NCBI GenBank assembly: GCA_039881145.1
Contig: JAYKKI010000060.1
Span: 6,510,501 to 6,574,500, forward strand
Reading direction: 5' to 3'
Length of the DNA stretch: 64,000 nt
DNA from: Druceiella hillmani
Lineage: Eukaryota; Arthropoda; Insecta; Lepidoptera; Hepialidae
This document shows, one piece after another, positions 56,510 through 64,000 of the stretch (the first letter of the stretch is position 1; each line of letters begins with the position of its first letter). Both the position numbers and the translations under genes were made by a program. The notes beneath the pieces were generated by a model. It did no database searches. It worked only from the letters and a program-made list of their open reading frames with translations, and had not been told where the DNA came from.

Positions 56510-57665
56510 CAGGAACAATTAAGCAGATATTGTTTGGAAGAATTAGTGAGCTACAGATGCTTTTAAAGCACACCACAATGTCTAACAGACAGATTGCACC
56601 AACTTCAAGGGATCACGACAAACTGTGGATAGAATTAAAAAAAATATTTTAAATTAGATTTGATTTCAAATTGGATAAAAAAATGTGAAAAGAAAAAGAT
56701 TACCACACACCATGAGGAGTGGAAGATAAGAAATGTTGTGTACATGGAAAATAGGAAAGCATCCAAAAGGCTAATAATTGGTTAATGATGCTGAAAATAA
56801 CTTATCTGGTCGTTACAACTCGCAGAAGTATAAAGGATACGCGTATCGTTTACCAGCGAAAAAACAGCTACTTACACTAGTTATGATGGCATAAAAGTCT
56901 TAACTGGGCGAAAGCTCGCCGAAACTGGACTGTGGATGATTGGAAGCATTTGAGCTCTCTTTTGATATTTATTACAGTTCACAGTTTTATATTTCGTAGC
57001 CATATATTACATTTTTTTTAAAAATCATATCATATACTTTATTAACACAGGTTTGATTGTTGGTTAAACCATCGATAAATATTTTGGATGAAAAGACAGT
57101 TTTCATCTGAAGTAGGTCGGAGGAATAATATAATGAGGACGTCAAAGGAAATAAAATGAAGCATTTAATAAACATAATAGTGTAGTTAATCATCAGTAAG
57201 AGGATGCCTATATATTTTTAAAGAACTATAGAGAAGACCAGTACATAAAGGTTTTGGAGACGTAAAAGCTCCCACAGTTGCTTGAGTGGTTTGATTATAA
57301 AGTCTCCATTTGAGATGGAGACTTTATAATTAGGTATAGCTCAGTTCTTTCTGGCTACTTCAGAACCCTCACCTGATTATCATCCAGTTCAAAAAATTCT
57401 AGGTGATAATCAGGTGGGGGTTCTGAACTGACCAGGAAATTCACTTGATATGAATTCTATGTGAAATATCTACGAACTGCTCAAGAAGGAGATAGCAACT
57501 GAAACGATTACCAATAAATATAGTTTGATAGAAAATTTGATAAAGTGTGGCATCATAGACAAAACAGAAAAGAAAAATGGATAAAATGCATAGAAAGTAT
57601 GTCGAGAATGGTGGAGGTTATTATAGCTACCACAGGTGGTGTGACAAAATATTGGTTAAGTTGAT
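56510..57665 (+). pseudogene. Tc1-like transposase pseudogene with internal rearrangement
   Basis: Across frames the Tc1 order is visible: a helix-turn-helix trace SNRQIA (about 56580), RKITTHH and NRKASKRLI (about 56690-56780), YKGYAYRLPAKKQLLT (about 56830-56880), KSLNWAKARRNWTVDDWKHL (about 56895-56955), REDQYIKVLE and LPQLLEWFDYKVS (about 57235-57310). Then a break is followed by VLNWPGNSLDMNS (about 57420-57460, the WP..SPDLNPIENLW motif), YELLKKEIA, and KWIKCIESMSRMVEVIIATT plus GGVTKYW at the end. The first aspartate of the DDE triad is not visible, and the segment with the second is replaced by inverted duplications (57290-57445). Clearly inactive. Confidence 0.88.
57290..57445. repeat. 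Two back-to-back hairpins at an internal deletion of the Tc1 gene
   Basis: ATTATAAAGTCTCCAT (57294-57309) is followed after 5 bp by its exact complement (57315-57330). AGTTCTTTCTGGCTACTT and CAGAACCCTCACCTGATTAT (57343-57385) face their diverged complement at 57401-57443. The outer arm of each hairpin is Tc1 coding sequence, and the inner arm is its inverted copy. The coding sequence between the two outer arms is missing. Confidence 0.85.
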
Positions 57666-57769
57666 TATATTTAGCAAATAATGTGATGTAGTATTTCAGT
57701 GATGTTAGAAAATGGTAGACTTAGTAAATAAATATTAAAATACCTTTTTAATAGAACAAAAAAAATTTA

Positions 57770-58095
57770 ACTCACAAAGAAACCGAAATAACCAAGTTTT
57801 CTCGGTGGCCCCGAATTTACTTTATAATTCTGTATCCTGTACTGTCGAGAATACTCGCGCTCCTCATACATAAAGGCTCCGAATACACGAGCCATAAAAT
57901 TGGGACACTCATTGCAGAATCGACGTGCCTATTAGTAAAGAAACCGAAATAACTAAGTTTTTTTGGTGGCCCTAAATTTACTTTTTAATTCTGTATCCTG
58001 TACTGTCGAGAATACTCGCGCTCTTCATACTTAATGGCTCCAAATACACGAGCCATAAAATTGAGACACTTATTTCAGAGTCAACTTGCCTATTA
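57770..58095. repeat. 161-bp tandem duplication
   Basis: AAAGAAACCGAAATAACCAA starts at 57776 and 57937, followed in both by TTCTGTATCCTGTACTGTCG, AGAATACTCGCGCTC and ATACACGAGCCATAAAATTG. Identity is roughly 90%. The unit is of mixed composition, but frames in the two copies differ by stops. Confidence 0.9.
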
Positions 58096-58344
58096 GTTTT
58101 GCACTGAGGCAATAAGTTGCGCAACTTTTCGATTGCAACTTTATTCTGAGAGTAGTGTCGCTTCTGCTCTCAAAATATATGTCACGCGTGTTTACACGGC
58201 TCACTTGAAAATAATTTGAAAAAAAAGAAGAGAATTTGGCCAATAGAGTGAATATTATGAAAGCAGACATCAAATTGTGGAGTTTCCTTCTTACTTCAAC
58301 TAGTAGTAAACTGTTATGAAGCTAAAAGAGGTAACTGTAGTAAT

Positions 58345-58665
58345 ACACGCATACACATACACACACACACGCACACATGCACGCACGCATGCAGCATGCA
58401 CACACGCACACGTACACATACGTATATATATATATATATATATATATATGTTTTTTTTTTTTACATATATAATATATGCATGCGTATTTGCATGTAAATA
58501 TATGTGAATATATTCACACTTATTAAATGAATATATGTGAATATTTTCACACTTATTAAATGAATATATGTGAATATATTCACACTTATTAAATGAATAC
58601 ATGTGAATATATTCACACTTATTAAATGAATATATGTGAATATATTCACACTTATTAAATACCAC
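58345..58665. repeat. (CA)n/(TA)n microsatellite followed by a 33-bp palindromic minisatellite
   Basis: 58345-58450 is an AC-rich then TA-rich compound microsatellite. From 58490 a 33-bp unit with the palindrome GTGAATATATTCAC recurs at 58504, 58537, 58570, 58603 and 58636, separated by ACTTATTAAATGAATATAT. The 152-codon minus-strand frame with an 11-residue period (NKCEYIHIYSF) is a repeat artefact. Confidence 0.95.
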
Positions 58666-58918
58666 AAATGCGTACTGTGGCTTCAATAAATAAGATATTA
58701 TTGAAGTCTTCATAAGTTTGTAAAGTACTAAAAGTGGAAAAATAAATTTTTTTGACAAAAATTTAATTTAAATTCATACCATGTCGTCTTTATTTATGAA
58801 ACTAGTTTATATAGTCTCAAAATTAACAATAAACAAAAACCATAATACCTATGCTCGGTCTAATTATTATGGCCTAATTGGCTGTAAGTACTCTGTTTAC
58901 TAATAAAATTATAAATTA

Positions 58919-59345
58919 ACTAGCGTGACCCGTGCGAAGTCTTCGCATTATTTATTCCATTATGAAGCTCAGATGACAGATCAAACAAATATTTTACTAA
59001 AATTGACATATAGAGGCGCAAGTATCAAAAGCATTGAGCTAAAGCGCCACTTTATTTATACGTGAGTGGATTTGAAATTAAACAAAAATTTTACCGACCG
59101 TCAATCATATTGACGTTGAGCCGTTAGATGGCAGCATTGCTGTTTTGTGTATATAATTTTAATAATTAATTAATTTGCAAAAACAATAGCTATAATAAAT
59201 TTTTTAGTTGTGGATGCCGGTAGAGCAAGCAATTATCTATAAAATGATATATAATTTATGTGGATTAATTGTGAGGTTTTTTCTAAAAAGGGAGTGTAAC
59301 ATCTTAACCTTAGCGTATTAATATATATGATGATGATGATGATGT
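58919..59345 (+). mobile_element. SINE-like non-LTR element with (ATG)n tail, copy B
   Basis: Same head, body and tail as copy A, without the AAAATTGACATATT duplication, so closer to the family's basic form. The tail is ATATATGATGATGATGATGA followed by TGTCTTCGATGCG. Confidence 0.78.
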
Positions 59346-59875
59346 CTTCGATGCGTCCCTAAATTAATGTCTTCGAAGCTTTAATTGAATTAACACTATC
59401 ATTACATAATTTATTTATGGAAATTAATACATCGCCATGAATTCATTTTGCGATCATCAATCTTTCCCTCCGACACCTAACAGCAACGAACAACGAATGA
59501 TAACATCCTCGGAGACCGACTTCCTGACCGCCGGTCAGATTTACCTGCGCCAATCCATCAGCATTTTAATATCCCTCCCACGGAACCGACCCTTGAGATC
59601 ACCAAAGAAGCCGCTGATAAAATGGATGAATGATGGTCTGCTTTGTGCTATTCTTTTCCCCGGGGCACGGGGAAGGCTGTAAAAAGACGAGCGTCAGAGG
59701 TCGGCCCAAAGGTTGGTCCGTGATGAAATATTATGCAAAATATGTTCGCGCTTGTTCGAGCAGCTCCTTTGTGACGCGTAGACACGTGTGCTTATGCCAC
59801 CTGTACACAGGGGAATTGGGATATCGCAGAATACAGGGGTGTCCAGGAAAAAAGGTAGCAATATATTTATAACTT
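59346..59875. other. GC-richer island, possible regulatory or unrecognised coding DNA
   Basis: 59430-59860 has mixed composition, many CpGs and no repeats. The longest plus frame starts MNSFCDHQSFPPTPNSNEQR and ends after 81 codons (59437-59682). It shows no domain, signal peptide or splice context that would make it convincing. A second overlapping frame is equally unrecognised. GTGTCCAGGAAAAAAGGTAG at 59840 resembles a Tc1/mariner-type inverted terminus but has no partner in view. A conserved noncoding element is the alternative. Confidence 0.35.
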
Positions 59876-60079
59876 AAAGAACGATTTTATAACTTAAGAT
59901 TCAGTTTCAGGTTTGAAAAAGTTATAAGGTACAAATTGAATTAGTAAGGTAAGATATAAATTGAATATAATCAGAAATAAAAAACGGACAAGTTAGTGTC
60001 GAAAGACGCACAAAATAGGGCTCCATAGTTGTCCCTATTACCTAAAATTTTAGGTATTTTGTGCTTTAGTTGTAGGTTT

Positions 60080-61400
60080 TTTTGGAATATAACGCACAGG
60101 CAGCTTAGAAATTACACATATACATTTAAAAGTACGAAGTTATTTTGGAAGTTGATTTAAATGATTTGTATGTAGTTATGAGCTTTTTCAGACCCGACTA
60201 CATGTAATAAGTTGGCCGACTGTTACTTATAAACTAGTAAAACATATTTAGCTGTGATAATTTTCCTTTCAATTTCGTTATATATACTATTATCGGCTCA
60301 ATATTTCGCACAGAGAGTTTAGAAATTATAAATATACTTTTTAAAATAAAAATATATTTTCGAAGTTGATTTAAATAATATGTGTGGAGTTTTTATGAAC
60401 TTTTGCAGATCCGACTACTTATGATAAGTTGGCCGACTGTTACTTATAAACTAGTAAAACATATTTAGTTGTGATAATTTTCCTTTCAGTTTCGTTATAT
60501 ATACTATTATCGGCTCAATATTTCGCACAGACAGTTTAGAAATTATAAACATACTTTTTAAAGTACAAAGATATTTTCGAAGTTGATTTGAATAATATGT
60601 ATGGAGTTTTTATGAACTTTTTGCAGATCAGCCTACATATCATAAGTCATAAGTTGGACGATTATTACTTGTAAACTATTAGAAGCTATTTAGCTGTGAT
60701 AATTCTCCTTACAATTTTGTTATATATACTATTATCGGCTTAATATTTCATACGGAGGGCTTAGAAATTATAAATATGCATTTTAAAGTACAAATATATT
60801 TTCGAAGTTTATTTAAATAATATGTATGGAGTTTTTATGAACTTTTTGCAGCTCAGCCTACATATCATAAGTCATAAGTTGGATGATTATTACTGGTAAA
60901 CTAATAGAACCTATTTAGCTGTGATAATTCTCCTTACAATTTTGTTATATATACTATTATCGGCCTAATATTTCATACGGAGGGCTTAGAAATTATAAAT
61001 ATACATTTTAAAGTACAAATATTTTTCAAAGTTTATTTAAATAATATGTATGAAGTTTTTATGAACTTTTTGCAGATCCGCCTACATATCATAAGTCATA
61101 AGTTGGACGATTATTACTTGTAAACTAATAGAACCTATTTAGCTGTGATAATTCTCCTTACAATTTTGTTATATATTCTATTATCGGCTTAATATTTCTC
61201 ACGGAAAGCTGAGAAATTATAAATATGCATTTTAAAGTACAAATATATTTTCGAAGTATAATTATATAATATGTGTGGAGTTTTTATGAACTTTTTGCAG
61301 ATCCGCCTATTTATCATAAGTTGGCCGACTATTACTCGTAAACCAGTAGAACCTATTTTACTGTGATGATTTTCCTTTCGATTTTGTTATATATACTATT
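60080..61400. repeat. Tandem array of 217-225-bp units, six copies
   Basis: The TATATATACTATTATCGGC anchor falls at steps of 217, 225, 225, 224 and 218 bp from about 60281 to 61396. Each unit also has CTTAGAAATTATAAATAT, TTAAAGTACAAATATATTTT, TTTATGAACTTTTTGCAG, CATATCATAAGTTGG and CTATTTAGCTGTGATAATTC. The first unit (from about 60080) is the most diverged. TTTATGAACTTTTTGCAG looks like a 3' splice site in every unit. The array runs directly into the frame at 61404. Confidence 0.92.
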
Positions 61401-61403
61401 ATT

Positions 61404-61889
61404 ATGAATATTTTTCAGATGTTGAAAAACAGTGGTTTAACACGTTTTAACCTTTTTAAAGATTACTATTTCGTAAACGGATCCCTGTATCGAAAAAAGT
61501 TCGTGATATACAGAAATATTTTTGTAAGATATATTCAACGATACTTAGACGATGGGGTATTAAAAAAAACCGGAGTGTGGCTGTGTCGTGGACACGGCTG
61601 TGTGTTTTATGTGAATAAGTGTACGTTAAGGGGTAATATTTTTTACGTTACCGGCACCGCTTCACTCTATAATTTGATGTTTAATGGGTTTCACTGGATT
61701 ACTCTTGAGAAGCTCTTTCAAACTGTATACACTTTCTATATTTTGATTTGGCTTTTTTACGAGTTTATATTTGTGAAAAAGCCGTTGAAATTGTCGTCAT
61801 TGTATTACGTTTTCTCAATTTTTAATTTTAACACCATATATATTTACCATCAACATTTCATACTAATGTTCTATACACGCGATCTATAA
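61404..61889 (+). CDS. Unrecognised 161-codon open frame, possibly a decayed FLYWCH-like protein
   Basis: This is the longest uninterrupted frame of the window that is not caused by a tandem repeat. It starts at an ATG 8 bp after the last array anchor, with an in-frame TAG 57 bp upstream. The N-terminal half is basic and contains YYFVNGSLYRKKFV and then GVWLCRGHGCVFYVNKC, RGNIFYVTG. Insect FLYWCH zinc fingers have NG..Y, W.C, a further C and a final H.H. Here NG..Y, WLC and GC are present, but the H.H position reads differently and about 20 extra residues separate the parts. The C-terminal 60 residues are aromatic and hydrophobic, as expected from AT-rich noncoding sequence. It may be real, a MULE-type transposon relic, or chance. 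Confidence 0.35.
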   Translation: MNIFQMLKNSGLTRFNLFKDYYFVNGSLYRKKFVIYRNIFVRYIQRYLDDGVLKKTGVWLCRGHGCVFYVNKCTLRGNIFYVTGTASLYNLMFNGFHWITLEKLFQTVYTFYILIWLFYEFIFVKKPLKLSSLYYVFSIFNFNTIYIYHQHFILMFYTRDL

Positions 61890-61975
61890 ATGTTTCGATT
61901 GACACTCAAACAAAACACAAACGAGCGTTGTAGCTTCTCCGAGGCAAAATTTATACTAAAAGGAAATTATGTGAT

Positions 61976-62396
61976 ACTAGCGTGACCCGTGTGAAGTCTT
62001 CGCATTATTTATTCCATTACAGATCAAAAAAATATTTTACTAAAATTGACATATAGAGGCGCAAGTATCAAAAGCATTGAGCTAAAGCGCCACTTTATTT
62101 ATACGTGAGTGGATTTGAAATTAAACAAAAATTTTACCGACCGTCAACCATATTGACGTTGAGCCGTTAGATGGCAGCATTGCTGTTTTGTGTAAATAAT
62201 TTTAATAATTAATTAATTTGCAAAAACAATAGCAATAATAAATTTTTTAGTTGTGGATGCCGGTAGAGCAAGAAATTATCTATAAAATGATATATAATTT
62301 ATGTGGATTAGTTGTGAGGTTTTTTCTAAAAAGGGAGTGTAACATCTTAACCTTAGCGTATTAATATATATGATGATGATGATGATGATGATGATT
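61976..62396 (+). mobile_element. SINE-like non-LTR element with (ATG)n tail, copy C
   Basis: Same as copies A and B but lacking the 13-base TGAAGCTCAGATG segment after CATTATTTATTCCATTA. The tail of eight or so ATG triplets is the longest of the three. Very high similarity to copy B. Confidence 0.78.
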
Positions 62397-62689
62397 AAAA
62401 AAAGTCCCCTTTCAACGTACCGAATTCTTTGATTTTTAAATATAGACTGGGGTAATTTAATTTTGGATGTAGATGACAGTTACGCAGCTGCAATACTAAC
62501 TTATACGCCCCGATTTTGTGATCAATCAATTTTTCTGAATTACCTCCCACTATGGAAGCAAATTTAAAGACGTATTCTTGTCAAAATCAATCCCCGCTTT
62601 ACACGAAGAGAAGGTTCCTTAAATTTGTTTGCTTCATAATTTTGTAGACGTTACAAATATGTACAACTATATTAATTTTAGCTATATAG

Positions 62690-62815
62690 CACTAATAGTA
62701 AGTGAAACGGTAAACCAAATAAACGGTAAACTGCGTGAAAACGGTTGCGACACAGATCGACAGACAGATGAACATGGCGAAACTTTAAAGGTTCCTAGCT
62801 TGGTTACGTAACCCT
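62690..62815 (-). repeat. Dispersed repeat F, copy 7, inverted and partial
   Basis: On the minus strand it reads AGGAACCTTTAAAG, CATGTTCATCTGTCTGTCGA, TCTGTGTCGCAACCGTTTTC, the head of the family. The 60-codon plus frame over it is incidental. Confidence 0.5.
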
Positions 62816-64000
62816 AATTAAAAGGACGCTATGATTAACTTAATGAGATATTAGCTACACTGTAAGTTGCTAGTGGGTTATAAAATATCCATATTCCCCG
62901 CGATCGTAAATATAAAGTCATGAACTGAATCGCAAGTCGAAGTTCGGCACATCCTTCGTGGAGTTCAGCATCTGGTGATTTTAAACAGATGTAATGAACG
63001 TATATTAAATTTTCTCTAACACAAGTATATGGGTAATCTCATATAGAGACTAACGCCAACGTGAAACTCTGGTGATTTGAAACAGATGTAATGGTACGTA
63101 TATTAAATTTTCTTTAACACAAGTATAAGGGGAATCTCACACAGAGTCTAAATACTGAAACTCATTTAAACTTTACTGCGACTCAGAATATTAAGGAGAG
63201 ATTTAATACAGCAGATATCCTGAAATTCTCGGGTGTTTCGCATGATAAATTCGAAAACCATATTTGTGGCTTTACAAGTTGTTGGGAAGTTATTTTTGGA
63301 TTGAAAGCTGAAATAAATTGAGTTCGATATCAAATTTCTCTCAATTTAACCAATTTATTTTTCCATTCCTCCTTTTACAACATTTTGGCTCATAAATTAA
63401 CATTTCAAAAAAAATGTCGCATAATTCTAAAAGTGGTCATATTTTGGAATCAGTGTACAAAAAATTGGGAAATTATTTTTTGTAGATAAACGTGTTTCGT
63501 TGTGAACACTTCATGGTCATTTGGCGGATGTAGTGTAAAAATTATTTAGAAACCTAGAGTCACATTGCGTAATGCCTACGATTTCCGGCGCGTTCTTTTA
63601 ACGTTTTTGCTGTACGATTCATTAGTGCGAAGTAATTTACGTTACAGCTCATTTATTTGGAGATAAAATTATTATATATAGATTAAGTGTAGTTTGTTTT
63701 AAATTTAATTTTATATTAATTTTAAGTCTTTTAAATTGAATTTTCTTTCATATTTTTTATTGATTTTCTCCTGAGTATACTCACCTGCGTTTTTTCCAGC
63801 CTAGAAAAGTCATTTTACTAATGGAAAATGACCAGTAAACGTTCATATGGTATTGAGTCTAAGTGTTATAATGAAAATGGCATTTTCAAGTGAAAAAAAA
63901 AGTTTTATTCCAGTACTATGAATCATTTTGTATTTTCTATGAGTAGTTAGCTTATTTTTCATAATAGTCTGTAAAAGCTATTTGTATGGAATTCTTTGAG
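62816..64000. other. Spacer with a 97-bp tandem duplication, no gene seen
   Basis: TCTGGTGATTT.AAACAGATG starts at 62971 and 63068, each followed by CGTATATTAAATTTTCT and AACACAAGTATA. A mixed-composition patch at 63520-63650 has no assignment. The rest is AT-rich. Confidence 0.5.

Noticed and set aside
58300..58758. 152-codon minus-strand frame with repeated NKCEYIHIYSF
   Set aside because: Produced by the 33-bp array and adjacent CA/TA microsatellite.
59836..59860. GGGGTGTCCAGGAAAAAAGG as a Tc1/mariner terminus
   Set aside because: No inverted partner or transposase within reach, so the resemblance alone is insufficient.
58919..62396. Copies B and C considered as LTRs of one retrotransposon
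   Set aside because: Copy A exists alone at 14904, all copies end in a (ATG)n tail, ends are not TG..CA, and no gag or pol lies between them.

Overview
The window is strongly AT-rich eukaryotic DNA, most likely from an arthropod and probably an insect. The evidence is the mix of mobile-element relics (Ty1/copia, non-LTR, hAT, mariner, Tc1, foldback elements), the absence of long open frames or operons, long (TA)n microsatellites, and one spliced metazoan exon. No species can be named from the sequence alone. It is nearly all intergenic or intronic. The only well-supported host coding sequence is a 119-bp minus-strand exon (31807-31925) for part of a GAF domain of a PDE5/6/11-type cyclic-nucleotide phosphodiesterase. 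A 52-bp candidate exon lies upstream at 33171-33222 and is weak.

Layout. 0-8 kb: a decayed copia pol gene split by a foldback MITE, a 1.5-kb minisatellite of 25-bp units with a 224-bp higher-order period, an unrelated foldback element and a second MITE. 8-22 kb: an RTE/SINE-like copy, a degenerate 125-140-bp array, a homogeneous 49-bp satellite, and two rearranged copies of a module (blocks D2, D1, D3), interrupted by a SINE-like copy, a terminal-inverted-repeat element and a LINE 3' end. 22-31 kb: a third MITE, 127-, 260- and 270-bp tandem duplications, and a diverged inverted complex. 31-36 kb: the phosphodiesterase exon, two MITEs and an 88-bp array. 36-46 kb: mostly AT-rich spacer, a composite retroelement region, a 142-bp array, a broken THAP exon and a truncated MITE. 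46-49 kb: a nearly full-length but dead BED-finger hAT transposon with recognisable ends. 49-58 kb: two related inverted-repeat copies, a 36-bp minisatellite, mariner and Tc1 pseudogenes. 58-64 kb: two more SINE-like copies bracketing a GC-richer island, a 222-bp array and the longest uninterrupted frame of the window (161 codons).

No set of genes here works together as a pathway. The main interest is structural. A MITE family with near-perfect palindromic copies and 9-bp target duplications is present in six copies. The window also holds an unusual density of tandem arrays with many unrelated unit lengths (25, 33, 36, 49, 70, 88, 97, 127, 142, 161, 209, 222, 260, 270 and 375 bp), and a Tc1 gene whose internal deletion carries inverted duplications at both breakpoints. 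All coordinates of repeat edges are read by eye and may be off by some bases.
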